Positions 29,290 to 39,745 of a DNA stretch of 64,000 nt are shown piece after piece; position 1 is the first letter of the stretch; the number at the start of each line of letters is the position of its first letter. The DNA is from Thysanoteuthis rhombus. Its lineage: Eukaryota > Mollusca > Cephalopoda > Oegopsida > Thysanoteuthidae. The stretch is taken from assembly GCA_963457665.1 (NCBI GenBank), contig OY735209.1:4209081-4273080 (forward strand). Reading direction: 5' to 3'. The notes under the pieces are model-generated. The model saw only the letters and a program-made list of their open reading frames with translations. It ran no database searches and was not told the DNA's origin. The position numbers were made by a program, and so were the translations under genes.

Positions 29290-29905
29290 TGCTTTGATTG
29301 GCAACTTTATAAACAAAATGTTTGAAACCATTACATTTTGATTTTTAAAAAAACTAACAATGTGAGGATCTCAGGTATAACTTTACCATCATGTCAAGAA
29401 TGAATATCCCCCAATTTAATACAATGTTGGAAAACCATTACATTAAACTTTGAAACATGATCGAGGAAAAGGTTCCTAAAATAACTTTACTGATGTGTCA
29501 ATATCATAAATCCTCCAAACTATTACAGTGTCGGTTATAATTCAAAACTTTGGCAATGTGATGATTTTAGATAAGTCTTCATTGATGTATGAAGATTGTA
29601 AGACTCTACTGATTATTCAATGTTGGAAAAGCAGATTTCACTTTGAAAACCTGACAATATGCAGATCTCAGTTATAACTTTAATTATATATCAACTTCAA
29701 ATATTCCCCATACTTATACAAAGTTGAAAAGTCATTAGATCTTACTCTGAAACCCTGGCAATGTGAAGACTTTAGATATAACTTTACCAATTGTCAACAT
29801 TAAATATTTCAACTAGCGCAATACTGAAAAAACATAAGATTTTGCTCTAAAATCCTCGCAAAGTGAGAAGTTTTTGCTTCAAATTTGTCAAAACTTAATC
29901 ACATA
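29290..29905. repeat. Degenerate ~100-bp tandem repeat (about 5.5 copies)
   Basis: Recurring blocks of the type CTTTGAAACCCTGGCAATGTG, TATAACTTTAC, TGTCAA and AATGTTGGAAAA recur about every 91-107 bases. Copies are strongly diverged. One related isolated copy lies at about 41838-41960 and a fragment at about 31640. Confidence 0.7.
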
Positions 29906-30755
29906 AGTGCAAAATGCACCATTTTCTATGAGTTGATATTGTATGTTGTTTTTTATCTGCAGACAATAATTCCTGAAATGCAATTTAAGGAAAAGTATTT
30001 GAATGGTAAAAATATTTTGAATATGCAGTTTCAATCACTGTTATCCACAACAGACCGGTTGAATCCAAGTTTCTGGTTTTTACATTTTTCCTGTGTATTG
30101 AGACTTTGCCTCATCCTAATTGTTCATTGAAAAATTCAAATGTATTTGAATGAAATAACATTTTAGATATGTAATTTCTCATTGGGTCTCTAAATAATTT
30201 CGAGACGAATTCTACGATGTTCAAAATATTTGAATCAGAACAATAATACAGATGAAAATTAGTTAAATATCATCGAGACTTTGTGGAGATTAAACCATTG
30301 ACAAAAGCAAAAACAGGAGTGTCTAAATGGGAATTAAACTGAATCAAATATTAGAAGAGAGAATATCATCAGATGTATTTATCAATATCAAGTCGTAAAA
30401 AGGCCAAAAACGTCGTGTTGATAAACAACAACAGAAAGGAATTCAATCGTCTGAAAAACTTTGAATGATAATTATGTTACCACCTCATGTTCAATGGCTG
30501 AGTGTACATTTATCCAATTTTATCATTCACCTCTACAGTTTATTTGACATCGTTTCAGGGTGTTTAATAATGTCAACCGGTGACCGGGAATAAAACATCT
30601 GTGGAAAAAAACGAATGATTTTAGCTTTGGCTGTTATGACAACGAGTGGATTACCAATATTAAGAACAGCGAATCATTACATCCCTTCAAAATAGAAATT
30701 CTTTTCATGGGCAGTCTGAGTAGTGAATAAATAATTTAACAGAACTACGATGAAT
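29906..30755. other. AT-rich host spacer, no gene seen
   Basis: Nothing recognisable. The 81-codon open frame at 29885-30130 on the plus strand has no homologous features and lies partly in the degenerate repeat. Confidence 0.4.
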
Positions 30756-31747
30756 TGTTTATTTTATAGTAATATCCATTTTACTTTCAATAAGCAAAAT
30801 CAAAATTTCTTGGCGAGAACCGTTGGAAATTGAAAATACGAACCAAACAGACGACAGGAAATACACGTTCCAAAAAAAAAAAAAAAGAAAATTATTGAAA
30901 ATTCAAAAAATTTAAAGTGAAAAAACTGGTTATTAAAAAAAGGAAACCAACGTTACGACAGAAAACAAGCTAGAAAAGACACTTTTTCATATTTTCGGAT
31001 ATGTAATCTGAAATATCTGACTTTAAAAAAAAAAAAAGGTTCATATTTCTGTTCGAATGTAAAAGTTGGTAGCGTAACGTACTATTTTCGATGACAAATT
31101 AAATCTTGTAGAAACATGCAAAGAAGAGAAATTACGTTACGATACGAGACTTTATGTCACTATAATTCAATTTCATTCTCTTCAAAATTTTCAAATGACT
31201 AACTTCCACGACTGACATTTTAAAATGCTTTCCTGCCATATGTCTCCCGGAACAAACTAAGCATCCACTCCAGGGGATGAAACAAATGAAATTCAATGAA
31301 ATTAAAAGCCTGAATACCTGTTTAGATTTCCAACTTTTTCTTTTCATTTAATAAAAGAGGTAGATATAAAAGAAATTCTTATGGAACAGTTGGTATTGTG
31401 TCTGATTACTGCATTTCCCTTCAGTTCTTTAATTAAAATTGTGTCACATTCGAGGAAGAATCTTGTTTAAAGGTAATCATCCATCAAGAAAGGTGAAAAA
31501 AACAAAGCAAAAACAAACACTGCCTCCTTGAACTTTTTACTTGGACGGTTCTCGCTATCATTCTACGTATGTTGAGTGATCTGTCTTGTGCATATAAAAC
31601 TGTACGATTTGAAATTTGTGAATCGGTACTTTTAACGGATGCTATGTTGGAAAAATTTGAGATTTTTCATGAAAGCCTGAATCGAAAAAGTATCAAAATG
31701 TTATGCAGTAAACTTGGAGGGGGGAGAGACTGAAATAAAACAAACAC

Positions 31748-32013
31748 TAAAAGAGAAAATAGTATCAATATATTCATTATGGAAACAGCTGTATTGGTTT
31801 AGAGAAGACAGCTATTACTGGAGGAAGTAACCGTTAAAGAACTTGTTAAAATGGTTGCTAGCATATCTGATGCGCTAAAAAAACTGAGTAGACTTGAAAT
31901 ATCTGAAGCACGAAGAGACTAAAGGAACCATTTAAAGAGAAAACAGTATCAATGAATTCATTGTGGAAGCAGTTGAATTTGTTCAAAGATGGATATTACT
32001 GGAGGAAGTAACC
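31748..32013. repeat. Imperfect two-copy local repeat (~184-bp period)
   Basis: AAAGAGAAAATAGTATCAAT...GAGGAAGTAACCG at about 31750-31835 recurs at about 31935-32012. The paralogous region near 42110 holds one copy, so the second arose in the A locus or was lost in B. Confidence 0.6.
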
Positions 32014-32311
32014 GTGGTTTATTGAACATCATTAAAGTTTATCAATTAATCTGCAACATTCCTTCTGATCAAAAGTTCTCAATGTTTGTCTTGCTGGTTA
32101 CTGAACAAATTTAATACAATTGTAATCCATTTGGACGAAAAAAAACCTCAAGATTTGATAGTTCACCGTTGGCTAGGCGAGCGTCTGGGACTTTTCGTTA
32201 TATCACTTGTGTTAAAGGTTTAAAACAAGAAGTTTACATTAGCAGTGTTTTACACCAGGATATTCAATGCAAGGCTTTCTGTTTATAATCTGTAAATGGA
32301 TGAACTGTCTC

Positions 32312-33072
32312 TTGCAGAACTATGCGTGGAAGCGTAGGTGAACAAGACACAAGAGTTTATTATTTTCAAAATCAAATCCCTTTATTGCAGCAAAATCTTT
32401 AAATACTCAACTTTTCGTCTTGATACTGATATATCTTCAGTCTTTCATGACATTCCACACATTTTCCCCGGGGTCAAAGCAAGCAACCAGCACACTGAAT
32501 GATATGACTTATTCCTATCTCCAGTGTGTAAGTGTGACAATACTATTTCAAATTCATCATTTTTCATCCTATTTTCCTTTCATTCTATCGAAAATCATGA
32601 TCAACATCTATTATGAACTCTTCCTGCAAACCCTAGCAGTTGATTCACACATGTGGGATAAATATGGGTACTGTTCACTTTAATAGCATTTTCTTCAAAT
32701 GTTCAACAATATATTTTAATTTGACATGTGAATACATTTGAAATTCTGTAAGATTCCACCTAAAAATGTCTGCTAGCTAGTTTATATAATTGATTCCTTT
32801 GAAAATGCTCAACCGAATACTTCACATGATTGTAACCTCTTTCCATTGAGTGACTGCATATGATTATTTAAAGTTGATTTGTTTCTGAATACTGACTCGC
32901 ACACCTTACATTATCATGCTCTTCTCCAGGGTGTGTTGGTATATGTTTTCCCCCCTAATTTGATATCTGTAAATGCTGAAGCACACACTGCATACAAACA
33001 TGGTCTTTTCCCAGTGTGGTTGTGCTTTTTAGTTTTCAAATTTGATAGCTATCTAAATGCTGAGCAACACAC
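32312..33072 (+). repeat. Inverted repeat, left arm (ZNF-A 3' end)
   Basis: About 760 bp, nearly perfectly complementary to 35648-36410 on the other side of the finger exon. It comprises decayed final fingers and the 3' UTR with its AATAAA. The arm edges are TTGCAGAAC (32312) and CTATCTAAATGC (about 33060). A transcript covering both arms could fold into a long hairpin with a ~2.6-kb loop. Confidence 0.85.
32381..32386 (-). promoter_or_regulatory. AATAAA, likely ZNF-A polyadenylation signal
   Basis: On the minus strand GCAATAAAGGG lies about 815 bases downstream of the ZNF-A stop. The same signal is present in ZNF-B (42565-42570) and in the inverted copy (36336-36341). Confidence 0.55.
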
Positions 33073-33201
33073 TTCACATGACCAGTGGGCCTCCCTCGTA
33101 TATCTCTGCATGTAAGTTTAAATTTGATAGATGAGCAAATGCTGAACCACACGCTACACGTAAATACGTTTTGTTTTGCGTGTGTTTCTGCATGTGTATC
33201 T
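33073..33201 (-). pseudogene. Decayed C-terminal zinc fingers of ZNF-A
   Basis: Finger-like remnants continue past the stop at 33202 but in shifted frames. Fragments readable as PYSCVVQHS, FTCSV and HVKCVAQHL still follow the 84-bp finger rhythm but lack Cys/His pairs. The gene seems to have lost several C-terminal fingers by frameshift, and the next remnants run into the inverted-repeat arm. Confidence 0.65.
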
Positions 33202-34110
33202 TTAGATTTGATATCTTTGTGAATGCTGAACCACACATGAATATGGTTCTTCCCGAGTTTGTGTCAGCATGTGATTTTCAAAAATTGACGTTTGTTCAAA
33301 TGCTGAACCAGGCACTACACATGAATATGGTCTCTCTCCGGTGTGTCTCTGCATATGTCTTTTTAAATTTGATATGTGTGCAAATGCTGAGCCACACACT
33401 TCACATGAATATGGTTTCTCTCCAGTGTGTATCAGCATATGTTTTTTAAAAGTTGATATCTGTCTAAATGCTGAACCACACACTTCACATGAATATGGTT
33501 TATCTCCTGTATGTCTCCGCATATGATTTTTTAGAGTTGATACATGTGAAAATGCCGAACTGCAAACATCGCATGAATATGGTTTCTCTCCAGTGTGCCT
33601 CCGCATATATCTTTTTAAATTTGATATCCGTGCAAATGCTGAGCCACACATTTCACATGAATATGGTTTCTCTCCAGTGTGTCTCCGAATATGATTTTTT
33701 AGAGTTGATACATGTGAAAATGCCGAATTGCAAACATCGCATGAATATGGTTTCTCTCCAGTGTGTTTCCGCATGTGATCTTTCAAATTTGATACCCGTT
33801 TAAATGCTGAACCACATACTTCACATGAATATGTTTTCTCTCCGATGTGTGTCAGCATATGCCTTTTTAAACTTGATGCCTGTGCAAATGCAGAACTACA
33901 CATTTCACATGAATAACGTTTCTCTTTGGTGTGTGTCGGCATGTGTCTTTCCAATTGTGATTTATATGCGAATGATAAACTGCACATTGTGCAGAAATAC
34001 TGTTTTTTTCCAGTGTGGGTCTGCATGTTAATTTCCAAAGCTGATAAGTGTGCAAATACTTCATCACACAGATCGCATGAATATTTTTTTTTTCTTTCGT
34101 GTGTCTGCAT
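33202..34110 (-). CDS. C2H2 zinc-finger protein ZNF-A (finger exon)
   Basis: 302 residues consisting almost entirely of TGEKPYSC-linked C2H2 fingers, 28 residues per repeat (C-x2-C-x12-H-x3-H). This is a probable nuclear DNA-binding regulator. About ten fingers are visible. Seven look intact. The first (LEINMQTH) and sixth (LKRYMRRH) lack the first His. The tenth (CVVPGSAF...MLTQT) lacks the second Cys and the second His. The protein then stops within an eleventh. The ATG at 34108-34110 follows an A-rich run on the coding strand; upstream, a degenerate finger (YYSCKVWCSI) ends in a stop in another frame. The exon probably begins at the acceptor at 34374. The mix of intact and damaged fingers suggests a decaying or recently truncated gene. 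No KRAB or other effector domain is seen. Confidence 0.75.
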   Translation of the reverse strand: MQTHERKKKYSCDLCDEVFAHLSALEINMQTHTGKKQYFCTMCSLSFAYKSQLERHMPTHTKEKRYSCEMCSSAFAQASSLKRHMLTHIGEKTYSCEVCGSAFKRVSNLKDHMRKHTGEKPYSCDVCNSAFSHVSTLKNHIRRHTGEKPYSCEMCGSAFARISNLKRYMRRHTGEKPYSCDVCSSAFSHVSTLKNHMRRHTGDKPYSCEVCGSAFRQISTFKKHMLIHTGEKPYSCEVCGSAFAHISNLKRHMQRHTGERPYSCVVPGSAFEQTSIFENHMLTQTREEPYSCVVQHSQRYQI

Positions 34111-34374
34111 GGTGTTTTTTTTTTTTTTGGTGATCTCAATTTAAATACTGCACCACACTTTACAGGAATAATAGTCTCTGGTATCTTTTTCACAATGTTC
34201 TCTGTGTGAATACTGAACCACACGAATATGGTTCTGCGTACGAGTTTCCAAATCGGAAAATTCCAAGCCAACCCTTCCTTGATTTCGTGTTTCCCAATTC
34301 GATATTGAATTGAAAATCAGTTTCTTCCTACAAACAACCAAAGGTGTGCAGGACTCTTCTACCAATTGAAATCT
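34111..34374 (-). other. 5' part of the ZNF-A finger exon, interrupted
   Basis: On the minus strand TTTCTCTTTTCAG precedes AGATTTCAATTGG at 34374, a good acceptor, matched at 44590 in ZNF-B. From there one frame runs to YYSCKVWCSI and then stops at 34141; the finger array uses another frame. A 12-base A/T homopolymer lies at 34115-34128, where a sequencing indel is possible. Confidence 0.55.
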
Positions 34375-34978
34375 CTGAAAAGAGAAAAAGGTATTATGAA
34401 AGATCAAATACTCATTCATTATCAGCAATAGGGAAGATAAATTGATTCAGTTTGAGTTGTAATAAATCCCACCATATCTTATAATACAGTTTAGTATATA
34501 TAGTATAAACATGACATTTGCAAAACATACTGAATAGGAGAGAAATAACAGGATTTGCTGAGAAATGGTGTAGCATGAAAATAATGAATTCATTTTCTGT
34601 TGTATAAGTTTGAAGAGAACCACAAAGAATTCACGGAAATTATTTTGCTGCAATACATTTTGTAGAGCATAAAGAAGTGAAGATGTACTGAAGTATATTT
34701 CACTTTAAAATAGTGATTTTCTCACAAACAATCAGTGATATTTACTCGAGAAGAGTGATAATATTTGAAGGAAAAGAAATATGAATAAGGAAAACCATTT
34801 GTACTCAAACGCAATGAAAGATTTTTTGCAGAAAAGAGAGACTCGTGTAATAGATGAGATATCTAAAATGGTTTGACTGATTTGAAAAGAAGAGCCACGT
34901 CATCATAAAACAATGATAATGTATCCGTTGATAAAAGAATCAATATAGAATGATGAATCTTTCAGAAAATATCCATTC

Positions 34979-35647
34979 ACAAATTATCACATAAAAAAGA
35001 CAAGGGAAAATTTCCCACACTGCAACCACGTAGCTTACAAAAAGAGCTCGCTCGTTCCAACAAGCTCGAAATGAGAAACAGATATTGAATTTTCACCCAG
35101 TCAGAAAAGAACCTAAACAAACTCAACAACAACATGGTTACTTCAATTAAAGAAAATGCTGACATCTTGAAGACAAAGAGCAAACAAACCACCATCAATA
35201 AATTGTCGAAAGGAATAAAGAATCCCATGGAAAAAAGCATAAATCTTAAGCCACCAACATCAATGGGAGATTGAAGCAGCAGAGCTGAATAGAACCATCC
35301 AGAAAAGACGAAGGGAATACAAGAGATACACCACAGCAGTCTTTGGAAGCATTCTCAAAAAGAGTGAAATAAAAAAAGATTTTTGAAAAAAGACTCCATA
35401 AATTCCCTGCTGTGCCAAAAGATTCTACAAGACGATTATCCCTCGAAACAAAGAACATTGAACAAGATGTGCAAGCCATGAGTAACCAGTTCGAACATTT
35501 TCCACAAGTCACTCCGTCGGAGCTTACAAAAGTCAAACAAATAAAGGAAAGGTCCCAGGACCAGATAGCATCACCATCAATCTACTCAGAAAAGTCAACA
35601 TCAGAAAAACTGGCCATTCTATTCAACTTATGCCTAAAACAAAGTCC
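34979..35647 (+). pseudogene. RTE-like LINE relic, first part
   Basis: A plus-strand decayed reverse transcriptase. Frames broken by stops read like RTE/endonuclease-reverse transcriptase proteins, e.g. GKVPGPDSITINLL (the PGPDG motif) near 35548 and KLAILFNLCLKQ near 35608. Insertion relative to ZNF-B begins at about 34979, where the two introns stop aligning. The element is interrupted at 35647 by the inverted-repeat arm and resumes at 36411. Confidence 0.55.
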
Positions 35648-36410
35648 CAGTGTGTCGTCAAGCGTTCAGATAGCTATCAAATTTGAAAACTAAAAAGCAC
35701 AACCACGCTGGGAAAAGACCATGTTTGTATGCAGTGTGTGCTTCAGCATTTACAGATATCAAATTAGGGGGGGAAACATATACCAACACACCCTGGAGAA
35801 GAGCATGATAATGTAAGGTGTGCGAGTCAGTATTCAGAAACAAATCAACTTTAAATAATCATATGCAGTCACTCAATGGAAAGAGGTTACAATCATGTGA
35901 AGTATTCGGTTGAGCATTTTCAAAGGAATCAATTATATAAACTAGCTAGCAGACATTTGTAGGTGGAATCTTACAGAAGTTCAAATGTATTCACATGTCA
36001 AATTAAAATATATTGTTGAACATTTGAAGAAAATGCTATTAAAGTGAACAGTACCCATATTTATCCCACATGTGTGAATCAGCTGCTAGGGTTTGCAGGA
36101 AGAGTTCATAATAGATGTTGATCATGATTTTCGATAGAATGAGAGGAAAATAGGATGAAAAATGATGAATTTGAAATAGTATTGTCACACTTACACACTG
36201 GAGATAGGAATAAGTCATATCATTCAGTGTGCTGTTTGCTTGCTTTGACCGTGGGGAAAATGTGTGGAATGTCATGAAAGACTGAAGATATATCAGTATC
36301 AAGACGAAAAGTTGAGTATTTAAAGATTTTGCTCCAATAAAGGGATTTAATTTTGAAAATAATAAACTCTTGTGTCTTGTTCACCTACGCTTCTACGCAT
36401 AGTTCTGCAA
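35648..36410 (-). repeat. Inverted repeat, right arm (extra ZNF 3' end, opposite orientation)
   Basis: Reverse complement of 32312-33072 with few differences, placed inside the RTE-like relic. It carries ZNF 3' sequence in plus-strand sense, including AATAAA at 36336-36341, and runs ~70 bases past that signal with no poly(A). That favours DNA duplication over retroposition. At GCTCCAATAAAGGG it matches ZNF-B, not the present ZNF-A (GCTGCAATAAAGGG), so it may preserve an older state. Confidence 0.85.
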
Positions 36411-36890
36411 TCATAATGCTATTATATAAAAAGAGAGAACACTGAAGATCAAAACAACTACAGGCTAATAGGCCTGCTCAACTTCATCTATAAACATTTC
36501 ACCAAAGTGACTGCCAAATGATGAAGACTAACCACAGGAACAAGCTGTTTCCAGAAGTTACACAATCACCAACCATCTCCAATCGGCAACTAAAGGAGAG
36601 AACAGCAGAACGTTGGATACCACTAGTTGTAATAAGTGTTGACTTCAAGAAAACCTTATACTCGTTAGAAATCCCCAAAGTCAATGATGCTATCGTTCAA
36701 TCAAATGTCAACTGAGTAAATGTGAATTTCACACAAGCTGTTACTAGCTCGCCTGAACTTTTCACAGCCTGTCTCTGAAGGATCTTCTGAAACAGACTGG
36801 GAAAAGTAAAATTTTGAATTGAAAACGCAGAGCAGAACTAAGTAAGCCACTACATCTTCCTAGGATAACGAATTCTCGAAAGAATCTGTG
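36411..36890 (+). pseudogene. RTE-like LINE relic, second part
   Basis: Continues the relic that ends at 35647. NNYRLIGLLNFIYKHFTKV near 36452 corresponds to the NYRPISLLN...YK motif expected just after the first part, and SPELFTACL near 36750 fits a later motif. Stops and indels are frequent. The 3' end at ~36890 is approximate. Confidence 0.55.
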
Positions 36891-38713
36891 TCGAATTTCG
36901 GGGAAGGTGTATGCCTAACGACAGGCGCTGAAAGGATGATTTGCCGAAGGATTTGGAGGGGTGCCACATGTAGCTGCCCCCCCCCCCCTGAAGTTCTGGC
37001 GACCATTTTTTCCTGTTGGTTTCCAAGTTAGAGAAAGTAGCTTAGATATCGTTACAGAACTTTTTACATTCCTGATGAAAACTCTTTCTGAAGAGAAAAA
37101 AACCCCCAAAAACTAATGTCTCTACGAAGGATTATAAATGCGTCATATTGCTTTGAAACTGATTGGAATGATCCCCCTATATATACAAATTTCCAAACAT
37201 TTATTTTAAAGTTTATCTTGTTTACACAAATAATTCTTACATGAGAATTTTCTACAATTTTGTTCCTAATGACAAAGAAATGATAAAATTAATAAGTTAT
37301 AATTTTCAGGTGATTTATCAACACTTGCCGTTTTGTTAGAAGTGCGTTGAACAATTTAACATGAAATATACTAATGAGGATTTCCACCTAGTTGAAATTA
37401 TATTATTCGGAATTATCAGAACTGCTCTAAGGGCACTGGAAGCTGACACAAAGCATGATAAAAACTAGCAATCGTAGTCTTTAATCGAACAACTGTAGCA
37501 TCATGTAAAAAAGATTCTATCGAAGAATGAATTTGGTCTAATTATGATGTCACAGGAAAACATCTAGGTTGGGGGTCTTTCTAAAAGAATAAATAAAGCA
37601 TATTTCTAGAAGGAGTCCAGTGAAACACTGATACTAATTTCAAAGCGCTGAAGGGCACCAACACACGCATGCATAGAGAAAAATAGATAAAACTTTCTGC
37701 CCTCTTTGATGGCTACGAAAATTCGAAGGTGTATGAAAACTAAGCTCTTAATCAGCTATTTAATTACAGTAATATTTATATCTTGCATTGCTAAAGACAC
37801 TATGTTTTCTTCATTATGATATGTTCCCTTTTGCATAAAATACAAATTGAAACATAAAATGATGTAGATGTTTTAGGGGCTGAGACAGAGACATTCTTTT
37901 CTTTATAAATTCACGGAGCGCTTTGAAGATATATTTTAAACCAACTTGAGTGAAATAATTAAAGCATAAAACCTTTTTTTCTTTAGTGAAAAATTGCTTC
38001 TACTATTACAGGCAAGATGTTCGATGATCCAGGTTTCGATTTAATATCTGCAATATTGTGTTAGAAATGATATTCTCTTTAATCACATGGATTCAGGATT
38101 AATTTGCAAAAGAAATGTAACTACAAAAACAGTGAAGTCCTGCCAATTAAAGATGAAAAAAAAAAAAACATTTTTCCCCTCAGGGAAATCCTTACTTTTG
38201 TAAAAAGTTGATTTAGCAAGGCTTTTAAAGAGGATCTATTCACAATTTGTTATATGCTATACTTGAACCTTAGTTTCCGTCATTCTTACGGCTTATGTAA
38301 AATTTCTGATCTCAAAGAATTCATTTAATGAATTCTCTCATGTCCTTATTTTAAGTATTGTTATATATATATATATGACAGTGATCGGACTTCATTAAAA
38401 ATCTGTCGTAGAAAATGTGCATAGACAGATGAGATGTAATTTACTAGTTGTATATTATTGTAATGAAAGAAATTATTCACTTGATATTAACAATAAGTAA
38501 TGGAAATGAAAATTACTGGAGAGTCTCTCACGGCAGCATATCAAAGTTCTGTCGTTGACAGCTACTGAAGTAGGTGCAAATGATTATGTTACGTCCGTTA
38601 TTCATTTTTACAGATGGACTATCGTGTTTGTCGTAAGAGATGGAATTAAAATTGAAATGTAATGTTTTCACAAGTTCCTCAAAAGTAAAGACAACCAAGA
38701 AAAAAAAAATTAC

Positions 38714-38871
38714 CTGTGTTAAATCGATGCAAATCAAATTTTTGCAATTCCGTCCAGCAAACGAAGATAAAGTTTGAATTCTCAGAGATGTGATTGTGGT
38801 TGCTTTTTGACAGTAGTCGAACTTCCTTCAAAATGCGAAACAGTATTTGTAAGTTTGGTTTCATCTCGTAA
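38714..38871 (-). other. Putative first exon of ZNF-A and LINE target sequence
   Basis: Host sequence free of young LINE. On the minus strand an ATG at 38864 opens a 50-codon frame ending NTG at the donor AACACAG|GTAATT. The ZNF-B counterpart (47070-47199) keeps the same donor and frame (HNHISENS in both), at roughly 80% nucleotide but only about 56% residue identity. It could therefore equally be a 5' UTR exon. It includes the sequences that serve as the 36-bp (38777-38812) and 21-bp target repeats. Confidence 0.45.
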
Positions 38872-39745
38872 TTGTTTTCTAAAAATTCAGAAAATCATTA
38901 CACGTGGTTAGAAAAGTGAGGGGGATTTAGGCTGGTCTACTCTGTGCTATCATTAACTTATCTACTCTCATTTGCAGACCCAATCTTACTTCAATATTCC
39001 TTTCGCCAAAACAATGCATTTTTCTGAATATTTCTTTCATTCTACATTTACCATAATACAAGTGTTTTTCTACTAAAATCCTACTTAATCTCATATTTAC
39101 AATTTCTTGGGGGCAGAGGAAGAAGAGAAATGATATTCATGCACATTTCAAAAATGAATCTCAATTAACGATATATGTCTACAAAAATTGTTATATGTGA
39201 TCTCCACAATTGTTTAACATGGAAGAACAGTAAGTTAACAGGGCGGAGAATGTGGGAAAAAAGATTTTCGAAATTTCTCACATCCTCCAGAGAACTTTAC
39301 CTTCTGTTATTTAGAGAGAAGGAAGGGATGATTCAAAACAAAAAAAGGGGGGGATAGAAAAATGGAGGGACCTCAGGTTGGGCTGGGCTTACAAGTCTTT
39401 TCTGATCTCCAAAATTCTTTCAATCAACCAATGACTTCCAGAAGTCACTCTAGATCAACACCTCTCACGTGACACAGCCATGGAACTTTCACCCACATCT
39501 CGTTGTTGAGCCTTTCCCTCTAGACCTGAATCTTTACTTCAAGCGGATTCTTTATGTAGGCGACCAGTTGTACTGGAGTGAAATGCTCGCTTTTGTGGAA
39601 TCTCTTTTAATATGTCGCCCATACCATGACACTTATATTGCCAAGTAAGGACATGATCAAATGAAGTTACCTCCTTTTCACTTAATTTCTTCCTTATATA
39701 CATCTCCACGGGTTTTCAGAGCCATTACGGCGGATGCGACGTTAA
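38872..39745 (-). pseudogene. Decayed LINE relative at the ZNF-A 5' side
   Basis: Same old insertion as 23431-24345: diverged 3' UTR (38930-39360) and ORF2 C-terminal end (39420-39660), cut at the same point. It lies directly upstream of the putative ZNF-A first exon, the position array B holds at ZNF-B. Confidence 0.8.

Larger units (their letters stand above)
34375..38713 (-). other. Putative ZNF-A intron with nested repeats
   Basis: Inferred between the donor AACACAG|GTAATT (38714/38713) and the acceptor at 34375. It contains the split RTE-like relic and the right inverted-repeat arm. 36890-38600 holds only AT-rich DNA, including a C run at 36979, an AT microsatellite near 38365 and blocks shared with the ZNF-B intron. 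No other gene is seen. The intron model is inference from paired splice-like sites in the two paralogues. Confidence 0.45.
30756..38871. repeat. ZNF-A segmental duplication unit
   Basis: Paralogous to 40330-47199. Matching blocks in the same order: 30960-31450 with 40500-40890; 31846-32560 with 42032-42740 (near identical, ZNF 3' end); finger exons; 34140-34440 with 44300-44650; 37990-38300 with 46170-46400; 38600-38871 with 46950-47199. The A copy is longer because an RTE-like relic and the inverted repeat lie in its intron. Confidence 0.8.

Noticed and set aside
29885..30130. 81-codon plus-strand frame as a gene
   Set aside because: AT-rich spacer next to a degenerate tandem repeat, with no motif and no counterpart in the paralogous region.
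33202..34110. Regularly spaced ~84-bp repeats, possibly CRISPR-like
   Set aside because: The repeats encode C2H2 fingers in frame with TGEKPYSC linkers; there are no unique spacers, and the context is eukaryotic.
35412..35693. 93-codon plus-strand frame as a host gene
   Set aside because: It lies in the RTE-like relic (reverse-transcriptase motifs in alternate frames) and runs into the inverted repeat.
35648..36410. Processed retrocopy of a zinc-finger mRNA
   Set aside because: It runs ~70 bases past the AATAAA with no poly(A) tail and matches genomic sequence to its edge, so DNA duplication fits better.
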